Shown: positions 45,982 to 57,475, numbered from the stretch's first letter. The stretch is 64,000 bases of DNA from Ahaetulla prasina (GCF_028640845.1 NC_080539.1:195309436-195373435); one strand, 5' to 3'. The notes: generated from the sequence alone by a model not told the origin. Program-made: numbers and translations.

Positions 45982-46545
45982 TTAGTAGGTTGGGGGTTGT
46001 GTACAACAGATGGTTGTATAGATGGTTGGATGGTAGTTTGGTTGGTTGGATGGATGTTGTTTGGATGGCTGGTTGGGTGGATTGTTGGGTGGCTGTTTAG
46101 ATGGCTGTTTGGATGGCTGTTTGGATGGCTGGTTGGATGGCTGTTTGGATGGCTGCTTGGATGGCTGTTTGGATGGCTGCTTGGATGGCTGTTTGGATGG
46201 CTGGTAAGATGGTTGGTTGAATGGGTGGTAGGGTGATGGGTACTTGATTGAATATTGGCATGGCTGGTTGATTGTTATGGATGATGGGGGGTTTGGAGGT
46301 GATTTTTTTTGATTGTAGGTTTTATTTTTTATGCAATCAGCACGGTAGTCGATGTATAGGTTGGATTCACCATTGTCTTGTCTTCTTTTAAGTTCTGTGT
46401 GAAGTTCACGAGAACGTATCCGTTGTAGAAAAGATAGATCAGGACGTGATCTAAGTTTACTGTAGGCAGGGTTGGTTTTAGCAATTGAGTTTATAGTATA
46501 AATGAATTTACGCTTACTGTTTCTTCCTGTCTTCCAAGGTAATTC
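45982..46545 (-). CDS. Open N-terminal frame of the LINE with tandem PSKQ repeats
   Basis: A 188-codon stretch without stops but without a clear ATG start. It opens after a TGA at 46548-46546, has a basic segment with LQRIRSRELHTELKRRQ, then a Pro/Ser/Lys/Gln tail of about 12 near-perfect tetrapeptide repeats produced by a 12-bp minisatellite (about 46070-46210). A TAA ends it, and the endonuclease is in another frame. It is likely ORF1 or an N-terminal extension of the LINE; the function is unknown. Confidence 0.45.
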   Translation of the reverse strand, partial: ELPWKTGRNSKRKFIYTINSIAKTNPAYSKLRSRPDLSFLQRIRSRELHTELKRRQDNGESNLYIDYRADCIKNKTYNQKKSPPNPPSSITINQPCQYSIKYPSPYHPFNQPSYQPSKQPSKQPSKQPSKQPSKQPSNQPSKQPSKQPSKQPPNNPPNQPSKQHPSNQPNYHPTIYTTICCTQPPTY

Positions 46546-46619
46546 TCAAATACCATCATATTTCCTCACTTCTACTTCAGGTTAAAATGCATTTTTTCAG
46601 GCCCCAAGTTGGAGGAAAA

Positions 46620-47344
46620 ATATACTAGTATGATTTGCACTGCCTTGAGGCCCAAACTCTTATCTTGTATCCATAATGAAGTTTGTGATTATCTTCACAG
46701 CTTTATTCTGGCACAATTTAAGAGCACGATTGGGAAGATTCTTCTGGCTTTCAATTTATCAATCACATCTTGATTCTGATCATCAGAATGGTATGAAATC
46801 CTAAAAAGACAATCTAAACAAATAAATGAAGTTACTAATGTATTAAATTTTCTGATGCAGTCTATTTTCAGGAACAGTAATATTTCAAACCAGCATATAG
46901 GCATGTCTGGACTTTTCCCTAATTGATCAAAATAACCAGAAAGGCTGGGCTGAGTGATTGGCATGCAGTCACTCTAATCAGAGAACACCCATCCTCAGAA
47001 ATGGGAAGAGGAGGCCATTGAATGTGCATGACTACTGCCACTAGGGTTCTGCGGAGAAAGTAAGTTCTTATTTTTCAGGATAATAGCACTTCTGGCATTT
47101 GCAGCAAGTCTGCAAAGGGCTGCAGTTTACATCCTGAAAGAGCAAGAGTCTACATCCTATTGTGGGTATGGTAGTTTCTGCAAATGGTAGGGCCATACAT
47201 AGCACATTTATAAGAATGGCATAAAAATGTCAGATTTTTAAATGTGTAGCTTACTGCAGGTTTTGAACCCATCTTCAGAATGAACCCTATTCATAATGCA
47301 TTATTGCCATCTAGCCTGGAGCAGAAGCAAATTATGTCTCTGTA
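46620..47344. other. No gene recognised
   Basis: Unique sequence upstream of the LINE. Nothing supported. Confidence 0.4.
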
Positions 47345-47399
47345 GGGAAGGCCATATCTGGTGAACCAGGCTAAGCTCATAAAAGGCGCAACCTCCTTG

Positions 47400-47475
47400 C
47401 AGGAAACCTTAAGCTGGCCAGAATCACTTGATAGTGAGATAGGCAGCATATAAATTTAAATAAATAAATAAAAAC
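47400..47475 (+). mobile_element. Old L2/SINE-type 3' tail
   Basis: TTAAGCTGGCCAGAATCACTTGATAGTGAGATAGGCAGCATATAAATTTAAATAAATAAATAAA matches the layout GCCGCCCAGAGTC...GGGCGGCATATAAA plus (AAAT)n. The source (L2 or a SINE using its tail) cannot be told. Confidence 0.5.
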
Positions 47476-47877
47476 TTTGCCTCCAGTAGGTATAACTGTT
47501 CAGTTCCAGGAACAACTCAAATGCCAAAGTTGTTCCTGTAGCAGGAGTTGGACCCTGTAGAAAGCAATAAATGATCTCTCCACCAACAGAGCTTCTGTTT
47601 TCTCTGAAGTGATGTTCTACTGCTATACACATAAAAGTTGTGTAGAAGCAGAGTTACAATAATGAGGCTGGTTTTCACACTCTGGTTTTCCATGAGATTG
47701 GGTCAAAATTCTAATTAGTAGAAATTAAATAGATCTGTTTGAAATAGTATGACCTTTATTAAGGATCCACTACACCCACCTTCATATATTCACAAATCAC
47801 CCAGCAACTTTCATCAGCATCTGTGGTTTATTAGGGGGGAAAATTCCAAGAACATGGATCGGATACTTGTTGATATT

Positions 47878-48213
47878 AAAGGTAAAGCTAAAGGTTTCCC
47901 CTGTCCAATCATTTCCAACTCTAAGGGGCAGCAGTCATCTCTGTTTCTTAGATGAGTCAGCATTGTCCAAAAACATTTCTGTGGTCATGTGGCCAGCATG
48001 ACTTTATGCTGAGACACATGGAACGCTCTTACCTTTCCACCAAAGTGGTAACTATTTACCTACTTTGCATGATTTTGTACTGTTAGCTGGGCAGAAGCTG
48101 GGTCAAGTAACAGGAGCTTACTCCCTCCCATGGTGCTCAGGTCTCAAATCCAGGCTGTCAGCTTTCCAGTTGACAAGCTAAGCATCTTTAACTACTGAGC
48201 CATCATGAGCCTC
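47878..48213 (-). mobile_element. tRNA-derived SINE (Sauria-type), diverged
   Basis: Reverse orientation: on the plus strand GGTAAAGCTAAAGGTTTCCCC...TTTCCAACTCTAAGG, GTCATGTGGCCAGCATGAC and, near the right end, CTTTCCAGTTGACAAGCTAAGC and CTACTGAGCCATCATGAGCC. It shows the same order as 49377-49718 but more substitutions. No clear TSD. Confidence 0.75.
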
Positions 48214-48215
48214 TG

Positions 48216-49362
48216 TCTTGCCATTTTAACCTCAAATATAGTCCAGCTATCCATTCTGTGGCTCATGCACTATCCAGCAATCATTTTGCCCTGGCATTTC
48301 TCAGAATTCCAAAAGCTTTACAAATTGCCCTTCAGTCTTTTTGATTTAACATTCCACCCTTAAAAACTGTGCCTGTCAACTTCTACACAAATGTAACAAA
48401 GAGCAATTGAATTACATTTTTGACTAATCTTGGATGTTAACGGGCTCAAGTTTCAGTAGTTCTTTAGGGAGAAAAAAGGTCCGTCTATTTGTCATCCTTT
48501 CATTTAGAAATTATCACTTGATCTTGTTCCAGAGGCTGCTCTCAGCAATGCTTATGCTTGTCAGTAGAAGCACCAGCACAAAAGTTGCAGCTCACCAAGA
48601 ACTAACACTGCATAAAGGCCAGCCTCCAACAGAGCCTTGGTCAAATATCCCATGACACTGTTTGTCTGGAAATCCAACCACATCGTAGCTGAGAAAGTTG
48701 ACAGCCAGCATTTCAGGGAAACTGATTTAGCAGCAGATGTGTTTTCAGATCTTGCATTCACTAACACAACGCTCCCCACACCCAGTGCCTGGATTGCCTA
48801 ACTCTCTTGAGAACAATCTAAGGCAATTTACAAACCAATTATTTTCCTGTTGCTAAGATCCTTCTGACAGCGATGGATATTTTATGCTTGAGAAATTGGT
48901 CTTCTAGGATTTGGGGACCATATACCCCAAGCCATCTAAAATGTCACTTTCAAGTGCTCTCTCTTTATGCTGTATCTCTTTATATTTGATTCTGTATGGG
49001 AACCTGCAAGAGAAAGAATGCCTGTGCATCATTTGTTCAGAATCCTCAGAGAAATAACACAAAAGCTACAGAACAATACTAATATCACCAATATTAATTC
49101 TAGTATGAACTCTTAATATCAACCTGGGTAGAGAGATAAAATTCAAATGCTATAAAACAGTCTTATAAACTTGGTTTTATAAGACTGTTTGTAATAATAG
49201 AACTTATGATCATTAAGAGATTAAGATGATTTCAGTATATTTGCCTAGCTATATGAATGTGAAACATCATTTCCTTATGTAATTGTCATTGTAGATAAGG
49301 ATAAAGACAATTTTTGTATGTTTGCACAAATTTTGATACATTTCTATCATAGGTACACGATA
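48216..49362. other. No gene recognised
   Basis: Unique sequence with a perfect 15-bp-arm hairpin at 49155-49190 (see findings). Frames at 48434-48779 have no recognisable domain. Confidence 0.45.
49155..49190. repeat. Perfect short inverted repeat (15-bp arms, 6-nt loop)
   Basis: AAACAGTCTTATAAA is followed after CTTGGT by its exact reverse complement. It could be the remains of a MITE terminus or a foldback. Confidence 0.9.
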
Positions 49363-49376
49363 TATACCTCAATGTA

Positions 49377-49718
49377 AGGGTAAAGGTTCCCCTCGCACAT
49401 ATGTGCTAGTCATTCCTGACTCTAGGGGGTGGTGCTCATCTCCATTTCAAAGCCGAAAAGCCAGCGCTGTTTGAAGATGTCTCCATGGTCATGTGGCTGG
49501 CATGACTCAATCCCAAAGGCACACGGAATGCTGTTACCTTCCCACCAAAGGTGGTCCCTATTTTTCTACTTGCATTTTTGACGTGCTTTCAAACTGCTAG
49601 GTTGGCAGAAGCTGGGACAAGTAATGGGAGCTCACCCCATTACGCAGCACTAGGGATTTTAATCGCTGAACTGCCTACCTTTCGATCGACAAGCTCAGCA
49701 TCTTAGCCACTGAGTCCC
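49377..49718 (-). mobile_element. tRNA-derived SINE (Sauria-type) with 14-bp TSD
   Basis: Reverse orientation; starts AGGGTAAAGGTTCCCCTCGC on the plus strand and ends at the tRNA-like head (CTTTCGATCGACAAGCTCAGC, CACTGAGTCC). The TSD TATACCTCAATGTA is perfect (49363-49376 and 49719-49732), consistent with LINE-driven insertion. It is close in sequence to 24231-24587. Confidence 0.87.
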
Positions 49719-49732
49719 TATACCTCAATGTA

Positions 49733-51560
49733 TAGCTGATCAAATTCCAGAGAGAGGCTGGTGGTTTTCTTTCAATGGAAGTTGAAGGAGTCCTCTGAAG
49801 TACCATCCCTCCTGGACCTTCTTAGCAGTTGAGTGAAGCAGCAACACTTTCCTCTAGCAAGTCAAGAGAAATTACTTCTCCCCCCACTTCCAATGTTCCT
49901 TATCAAAGCAATGAGTCAGAGCAATTCTGTATTGTATACCCCTACAAGGTAATTGATTGCCCTATTGTGTACAGCAGGAAGAAACCTAATTAAGGAATTA
50001 ATTAGGTGGAATGGTAATAAATAAAGATATCCCTATAGATACTTGATGCATGTTAAGTATCTTTTAGTTTGTAGGATTCTGGCAGCTGTATGTTGACAAG
50101 ATGTGCAAATACTGGTAGAAAGTTAGGATGTGATATTGTATGCAGTTAAATATTGCTGAAAGGAGCAAAAATGACTATGTATAAGAGCATGCCTCTGCTC
50201 ACTTTTTTACAGTATATGGGAGTGAAATCTTTATTTGATTGTTATGAGCTCCCCAGAGTCATTGAGAGTAAGGTGGCATTACAATTAAACAACAATCATG
50301 GCACATTCTGCGGAAGCAAAACAGTAAGTTGAATGTAGTGTGGGTGACTTAAGGGGTTTGTGTCAGGAACAGGAACAGAAGATCAAGAATGAAACAATGA
50401 TACAAACAATGTATATGAGTGTCTAGTAAGAAGAAATAAATTAAGGAGGTCTGGTCATATAGAGAGAATGAATGAGACTTGGATGACAAAATAAATCTAC
50501 GAAAGAAGAATGGATGGATCATGAGGAAGGAAAGACTGGAAAGTTCTGGTTGGACAGAGCTGATGGGATTCTCAACAAAGAGAGCATATTAGCATAATTC
50601 TACACATTTCAGGGGCACTTAATAACATAATTCTTTTCACTCTGTTGATCCTTCCATTAACTTTATGTTAGAAGATTAACATAAACCATCAAATATGTTC
50701 TTCATATAGTTGTTCAATTTATATTCTCGTTCCTTTTTACTTTCCTTTTCTTCTACATCCATTTTTCTCATGTTCTACTTTTAATGTTACCAAAATAGAG
50801 AAATATCACAACCTCTAATCACCATTACATCCTTCAGTAATTCCCTTGGTCTTTCATTTTAAGTAACCACTTAACATATTTGAAATAGATCTTTTCCTAA
50901 GCAGTGACTTACCAATCAGTCACCATTCCTGTTCATTCTTGGAACTTCTCATGGTTCAATTGCTTTTTTAAAAGCCTTTCAATTTGTTCCCATCCATCCA
51001 TTCAAGCCATCTTGCAGAATAAGTTTTTTTAAAAACATATAACATTATACAGAAAATTATTGCACATTCATTTCTGGTTCTTTTATGACCATCATTCCCA
51101 AGGAATGTAATATCCCCAAGTTATGAATTCCTACTTTTATATACATCAGGAACAATGCAAATGACAAATTCTAATTTTGTGACATTACGTTTTGGTCTTT
51201 TTATTCATAATTAAATCTACACTTTCATTTTCACAGTTACTTTCATCAATATCCATTTAGAGAATCAGATCATCTTTATTCAGATTTATTAAAAGCTTCA
51301 CCTTCTCTTAAGGCTCAACCATCATCTCTCTAAATGGATGCTTTGCTAACCATACTTTAAAGATATGTTCTCATGAAGCTGTATTTATCTCATGCCAATC
51401 CATAGCTGAGGCCTCCTAAATTCATATTTACCTCATCTAATGCTGAAATTACAATACTTCTCCCAATACAAGTCTTGGCAATTTGGCTCTGTGAAAGAGG
51501 GCTTAAATAAATGGGAAATATTCGGTGTTCAAAAATACCTATGTTTTGCTATAGATTATA
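49733..51560. other. Mostly unique; two weak retroelement remnants
   Basis: About 1.8 kb. At 50225-50300 GAGCTCCCCAGAGTCATTGAGAGTAAGG...ATTACAATTAAA looks like a decayed L2-type tail. At about 50430-50560 the translation includes RRSGHIERMNETW and GRKDWKV, reminiscent of an RTE-like RT C-terminus. Neither is firm. No host gene seen. Confidence 0.35.
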
Positions 51561-51807
51561 GCGAGCCGCGGTGGCACAGTGGTTAGAGTACAGTACTGCA
51601 GGCTACTTCTGCTGATCACCATCTGCCAGCAGTTTGGCAGATCGAATCTCACCAGGCTCAAGGTTGATTCAGCCTTCCATCCTTCCGAGGTAGGTAAAAT
51701 GAGCACCCAGATTGTTGGGGGCCATATGCTGACTCTGTAAACCACTTAGAAAAGGCTTTAAAACACTATGAAGTGGTGTATAAGTCTAAGTGCTATTGCT
51801 ATTGCTT
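51561..51807 (+). mobile_element. tRNA-derived SINE with TATAAGTCTAAGTGCTATTGCT tail
   Basis: The head GCGAGCCGCGGTGGCACAGTGG, B-box-like CAGATCGAATCTCACC, the body CACCCAGATTGTTGGGGG and the tail GAAGTGGTGTATAAGTCTAAG(TGCTAT)n match the minus-strand copy at 38261-38490. Confidence 0.82.
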
Positions 51808-52071
51808 TAGATTTACAGAAGAAAGCTAGAAGAGAATCAAACTCTCTTATCTGAGAGATAAGCACTGGCAAATACGATTGCTAAATTAGTTATGGTTGAC
51901 CCAAATGACATACACAAATACTGGGACTGTTGTATCAGCAAATCATCATGGGAAGTTGATCCCTCTTTTGATATCATCCCTTTTAACAGAGGGAAAATTC
52001 CAGCATTCCAGAAAGTTCTATAGAATATGCTCCTCTTTCTCTTGATCTGTATACTTCAGTCAATCAGAATA

Positions 52072-52310
52072 CCGTGTTTCCCCGAAAATAAGACCCTGTC
52101 TTATATTTTTTTGAATCCCGAAATAAGCGCTTGGCCTTATTTTCGGGGACATCTTATTATTTTGGGACATATGGAGGAAACCAGAGGAAATGGTGGGGAC
52201 CGGCTGCTCATGCATTTAAATATTTTTGGGGAGGGCTTATTTTAGCGCATGCGCTCAAAAGCCCAATTGGGCTTATGATCAGGGGAGGTCTTATTTTTGG
52301 GGAAACAGGG
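52072..52310. mobile_element. Mariner/Tc1-type MITE (TA target site)
   Basis: The left end CCGTGTTTCCCCGAAAATAAGAC and the right end GTCTTATTTTTGGGGAAACAGGG are inverted repeats of about 23 bp. TA is at both edges (52070-52071 and 52311-52312), fitting Tc1/mariner. It sits in the 3' tail of the CR1 copy: excising it joins AATCAGAA to TAGAACTGGAGG. Non-coding. Confidence 0.82.
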
Positions 52311-52444
52311 TAGAACTGGAGGGGACCTCAAAGGTCTTCGAGTCCAACTCCCTGCTCAAGCAGGAGACCCTATATCATTTCAAATAAGTGGCTTTCAAAC
52401 ATCCAGTCTTTTCTTAAAAACCTCCAGTGATGCAGCACCTACAA

Positions 52445-52590
52445 TCTGAGGACCCAGATTGTTGGGGGGGCAATAAGTTGACTTTGTAAATATACAAATA
52501 GAATGAGACTATTGCCTTACACACTGTAAGCTGCCCTGAGTCTTCGGAGAAGGGCGGGATATAAATGTAAACAAAACAAACACAAAAAAA
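52445..52590 (+). mobile_element. 5'-truncated SINE (L2-like tail) inside CR1
   Basis: TCTGAGGACCCAGATTGTTGGG...GCCCTGAGTCTTCGGAGAAGGGCGGGATATAAATG followed by an A-rich tail. It splits the CR1 sequence CACCTACAA | ACTTCTGAAGG cleanly. The same family as 40328-40580. Confidence 0.8.
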
Positions 52591-52884
52591 ACTTCTGAAG
52601 GGAAGCTGTTCCACTGGGTAACAGTTCTTCACTGTCAGGAAGTTTCTCCTTAATTCCGGATTGCTTTTCTCCTTGATTTAGTTTCATCCATTTTTCTTGT
52701 CTTGCCTTCTGGTGTTTTGAAAACTAAATTGACCCTCTCTTGTTTGTCGCAGCCCTTCAAATAGTGGAATACTGCTATCATATCACCCCTAGAAGAAGAG
52801 TCCTCCTTTTCTCTAAATTGGCCATACCCAATTCCTGCAACTGTTCTTCATATGTTTTTGTCTCCAGGCCTTTAATCATCCTAG

Positions 52885-53873
52885 TTTATTTATTTATTTA
52901 TTTAATTTTGTCATAACAATATACACAAGCATCACACAAAAAGATTATATAATATATAAACATATATATGGGGAGAAACAAGGAAGTATAAGCATATATA
53001 TATATAGGAAAAGAACAATAGGACAGGAACGGTAGGCACACCCCTTAAAATCCTCTGAGGAATGGGGTAGAGTCAACAGTGGATAGATTTTGGTTAAAGC
53101 TTTTGGGGTTATGAGAAGAGACCACAGAGTCAGGTAATGCATTCCAAGTACAGATAATTCTGTTACAGAAGTCATATTTTCTGCAATCCAAATTGGAGCG
53201 GTTGACATTAAGTTTAAATTTATTGGTAGCTCTTGTATTATTGCAGTTGAAACTGAAGTAGTCTTTAACAGGAAGGACATTACAATAGATGATTCTATGA
53301 GCTAAACCTAGGTCCTGTCGGAGGTGACGGAGTTCCAAGTTTTCTAAACCTAGGATTTCAGGTCTGGTGGGATAAGGTATTTTGTTGGTTACGGAGGAGT
53401 GGAGAACTCTTCTTGTAAAATATTTCTGGACACGTTCAGTTGTATTGATGTCAGAAATGTGGTATGGGTTCCAGACAGGCGAGCTGTAATCAAGAATTGG
53501 CCTAGCAAAAGTTTTATATGCTCTGGTCAGTAGTGTGGTGTTTTTGGAAAAGAAGCTACGTAAGATTAGGTTAACAACTTTTAGAGCCTTTTTTGCTATA
53601 TAGTTGCAGTGGGCTTTGGCACTTAGATCATTAGATATGAAAAGTCCAAGGTCTTTGATAGGGTGGGGGTCATCTGTAAGGTAATGTCCATCAAGCATGT
53701 ACTTAGTGATTGGGTTCTTTTTTCCAATATGTAAGACTGAGCATTTGCTGGTTGAGATTTGTAGTTGCCAAATTTTAAACCAAGCGGTTAGATGATCAAG
53801 GTCTTTTTGAATGGTAGATGTATTATCGGTGGTGTTAAACAGTTTGACATTGTCAGCAAAGAGAACACAGTTG
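52885..53873 (-). mobile_element. CR1/Rex1-group LINE, 5'-truncated, inside CR1
   Basis: The tail (AAAT)n at the plus-strand left, then an AT-run and AATAGGACAGGAACGGTAGG, then the RT C-terminal frame 53698-53045 (217 codons open), and upstream RT to the FADD-like motif region (here NVKLF near 53850). CR1 sequence CATCCTAG / TTGCTCTTCTCTGC resumes at its edges, with AGTT as a possible minimal TSD. Confidence 0.85.
53045..53698 (-). pseudogene. CR1/Rex1-group RT C-terminal frame
   Basis: 217 codons starting within LDGHYLTDDPHPIKDLG and including KTFARPILDYSSPVWNPYH and DCRKYDFCNRIICTWNALPDS. The catalytic core is missing, so it is not functional. Open over its whole length, which suggests a recent insertion. 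Confidence 0.8.
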
Positions 53874-54089
53874 CTCTTCTCTGCACTTTTTCTATTGTCT
53901 CAACATCTTTTTTGTAATGTGGTGTCCAAAACTGGATGCAGTATTCCATATGTGGTCTTACTAAGGATTTAAAAAGCGATACAAAACCATGTGATTTTGA
54001 TTCTATGCCTCTGTTTATACAGTGCAGCCAAGGATTGTATTAGCTTTTTTGGTTGCTGCTGGCTTATGTTTAAGTGTATTTCTGATTTA

Positions 54090-56672
54090 ACTGAAGTCTC
54101 GAGAAGTCTCTACCTATTTTCTATGAACAGGTACTTTCCATACGTGTTTTTTTAAACTGTAAAATTGCATACAAGCATTTTAAATATTTATGTTCCTTTA
54201 TGCTGAGTGCCACCATTTGAAAGATGAAAATATTATGATTTTGTATGACTGGAGGAATACCTGTGCTACTAGAATGCAAGAGAATAATTCATAGGTAAGA
54301 AACATTCAAGAGCAATTGGCCAAAAGTATTATGTTTCAAGAGAGGTTAGGAGGTCCTTCTGATGCTGTGGTGTAAGATTCAGTTTGGCCATTCATGTTTG
54401 TGCAAAACAGCATATGATGAAGCTCCTATAAAACTGTTTTATCATATGGCTCTCTCAAAAATATACTTCTGCATACACTTAATGCAGTAAACATGCAATC
54501 TGAGCATGTAGCAAATAGTAGCCACTTATCTATGTATGTAACTCTATGTAGTTTCATTTCTATTTTCCGAAGAGACTATAATATGTGCAGATATTTGCAG
54601 TCCATTTTGTCCCACTCCAGGGGACCAGTTAGGAAGTTTGATGGTCCTCCAGGACATGCCATTTTATCAGCATAGGTTGGAAACTGTGACCTTGGAGAAA
54701 AAAACTGCTGCTTCAAGGTTGCTACACTGTTGGAACATCTGACACCAATATTTTACTAGCTATATTGGTGCCAGTGCAAACCAGGGCTTTTTAGAATCAG
54801 TTCTAAAGTCCTGTTATTTATCTTGAGAGCATGAAATTGTAGCATCTGAATTGTACTTTGTTGCTTGAATCAGTGTATGTTGGAATTAGGCTAAAATTAT
54901 TTTTAAAAAGCAACATTGAAATATGTATGGAAGCCAAGATTTCCTCTTTTATCAGTAACTTAATTTAATCCTTATTGATTTAATTAAATGATGCATTGGC
55001 TTGGGTCAGAGCTAGGTTCCTATGGTTTCAATATTAAATATCCATGATTTTATAGTGACAGTATATTATTACATGTGATAGCTTTGTGATATTACAGTAC
55101 ATTAGTTCAAATGTGTAACTGTTATCTGTAAGCTTTGTTTACACATGGTGCCTTTGTGCTATCTGTGCAATCTGGGTAATATGGTATGGGAGGACATAAA
55201 GATATGCACATCAATTCTTCCCATTGGTATGGAAATGGTAGGAGGTCAGAGGCTTCTTAATTAGCTTGCAGAACTGAGCCACATGGTTTCAGATTTTACC
55301 TGTGTTTGCTCATTCACTGTCAGTCAAACAGACAAGGGATACAACTTATATGCGGATCCCCCTCCCCTCTCCCTGCCCCAATCAGCATGCTTCAATGGAT
55401 GTCTGCTTCTCACTTCTAAAAGCCTGCCTTTTCTTGGCAGTCTTCTTGCAGCCATGCACCTCTTTCAAAACATTACTCCAGAGAAGAAGGTAAAGATGAA
55501 GCTGGCTTCTGTATTGTTGCTTTTCAAATGAGACAGCAAAAGCTTGGTTACAGTCCCCAAGAGATACTGTCCGGTATGAGTCAGCAGCATCAGATTTACT
55601 GTCAATTGATTAAATTAACATTTGTTATAAGCCCAGGATGGGAGTGGAGCAGAAGAAAGAAGGAAAGGAAAGAAACCCTCTTCATGGCTCTTGAATTATT
55701 TATGCTCTGGAGCACTGTAGACTACGGTCTGCCCATCCCTGAAAGATACAAGTAGCAAAAGAAAGCGTAGCTTTAAAGAGACAAGGCAGATCCTTGCATT
55801 CTCGACAGGTCCTCTTGGCCATGGTTGAGCAGGAGCAGGGAGGCGACAGGTTCCCCCAGTTGCTTGATAAACCCAGGGGTATTACTAGCTCCTGGGGAGG
55901 AAACAATAACTAGGACACAGGTCTGTACAGCTGCCCAGGAATAATACAGCCAGTCTTCAGCAGAATTGTTTTCACTGCATTTGCATTATATTTCCTTGTG
56001 TTGTTGTAGATTTACATGAAAATGTTTATTTACATTTCCATGAAAGCAAGTCAATGGATTTCCCATCCAAATGACTTCAAACATTTCAATATATAAATTC
56101 ATTTAATAATGTCTTAGTAAAAATGAATTATTCTCCCACAGGGATATCCAAAAATTAAGTTTTCCAAAGGAACATTTCATTAAAAAAAATTGAAGCTTCT
56201 TTTCCTCATTTGTGTTAACCTTTGGTTGAGCTACAGCAACGTTGTTCAGATATAAAGGACACTACAGTTACAAACGTTATTGTAACTCGATTTTGCATAA
56301 AGTATTTTCAAGAAGCCATTTGTGCTATACAGATAGAGAAAGCCAGCACATCCATCATATAAAAGGAGGTTCCAGCTTGTAAATAAATGAACTGAGACTA
56401 CTGCATGTCAACATAGCTGAGATAGCCAGTGTACAGACATAACGTGTTCCTTTCAATATGCTGCATAGCTTCTCTATTCGTCTCATTATTTGGCTTGTTA
56501 ACTTTCCTTACTTAATAAGACTTCCTATTTGGATATTTACCATCTGGCAACACTAGTTTTAATTTAGTTAAATATATATCTGTGTCCACACATAATCAGA
56601 GTAATTCTATGCCATAATACCCACCCACTCTAATCATATTTATTAGATTACATATTACATATCTAATCAATC
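54090..56672. other. No gene recognised
   Basis: About 2.6 kb of unique sequence. Frames at 54493-54675, 55283-55531 and 55528-55755 lack recognisable domains or support for coding. Confidence 0.45.
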
Positions 56673-56675
56673 ATA

Positions 56676-57329
56676 TTGTTAACCTAATCTTACGTAGCTT
56701 CTTTTCCAAAAACACCACACTACTGACCAGAGCATATAAAACATTTGCTAGACCAATTCTTGATTACAGCTCACCTGTCTGGAACCCATACCACATTTCT
56801 GACATCAATACAACTGAACATGTCCAGAAATATTTTACAAGAAGAGTTCTCCACTCCTCCATAACCAGCAAAATACCTTATCCCACCAGACTTGAAATCC
56901 TAGGTTTAGAAAACTTGGAACTCCGTCGCCTTCGACAGGACCTGGGTTTAACTCATAGAATCATATATTTTAATGTCCTTCCTCTTAAAGACTACTTCCG
57001 CTTCAACTGCAATAATACAAGAGCTACCAATAGATTTAAACTTAATGTCAACCGCTCCAATTTGGATTGCAGAAAATATGACTTCTGTAACACAGTTATC
57101 TGTGCTTGGAATGCATTACCTGACTCTGTGGTCTCTTCTCATAATCCCAAAAGCTTTAACCAAAAACTATCTACTGTTGACCTCACCCCATTCCTAAGAG
57201 GACTTTAAGGGGCGTGCAAAAGAGCACAAACGTGCCTACGTTCCTGTCCTGTTGTTTCTTTTCATATATATGTATATATATATATGAAAAGAAACAACAA
57301 CAACTTTTCATATATATATAACCTCAGAA

Positions 57330-57370
<41 letters not shown>

Positions 57371-57472
57371 TTATACTTCCTTGTTTCTCCTCATATATAT
57401 GTTTACATATTATATAATCTTTTTGTGTAATGCTTGTGTATATTGTTATGACAAAATTAAATAAATAAATAT
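56676..57472 (+). mobile_element. CR1/Rex1-group LINE, 5'-truncated
   Basis: It starts within the VNLILRSFFSK codons, continues to the RT C-terminus (DCRKYDFCNTVICAWNALPDS), ends FLRGL at about 57207, then the 3' UTR GGGGCGTGCAAAAGAGCAC with an AT-rich foldback (57250-57299) and the tail GACAAAATTAAATAAATAAA. An earlier frame break precedes 56915. Confidence 0.83.
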
Positions 57473-57475
57473 TTT

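Larger units (their letters stand above)
42944..46548 (-). mobile_element. Near-full-length CR1/Rex1-group (Jockey superfamily) LINE
   Basis: On the minus strand, in order: an open N-terminal frame with a PSKQ repeat (46545-45982), endonuclease (about 45914-45300), a linker and RT (45296-43151), a 3' UTR with GGGGCGTGCATAAG, an (AT)n run, and the tail TTGTGACAAAATAAATAAA. It is the master-like copy for five shorter relatives in the window. A few frameshifts break it. Clade assignment within the Jockey superfamily is from motif style only. I found no convincing TSD. Confidence 0.82.
52313..54085 (-). mobile_element. CR1 LINE 3' half carrying nested insertions
   Basis: Segments 52313-52444, 52591-52884 and 53874-54085 are parts of one minus-strand CR1. 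On the minus strand it codes HIWNT-, FGHHI- and TYEEQLQELG-like stretches of the RT C-terminus and ends with CTTTGAGGTCCCCTCCAGTTC, the CR1 3' end. It is interrupted by a SINE tail fragment and a CR1/Rex1-group LINE, with a mariner MITE in its tail. It is decayed, hence older than its guests. Confidence 0.82.

Noticed and set aside
46070..46210. CRISPR-like array of short repeats
   Set aside because: The repeats are contiguous 12-bp units without spacers, in a eukaryotic LINE.
45979..46236. Plus-strand GWLFGWLV-type repeat frame, membrane-like
   Set aside because: It is the antisense of the LINE 12-bp minisatellite; the coding sense is the minus-strand PSKQ frame.
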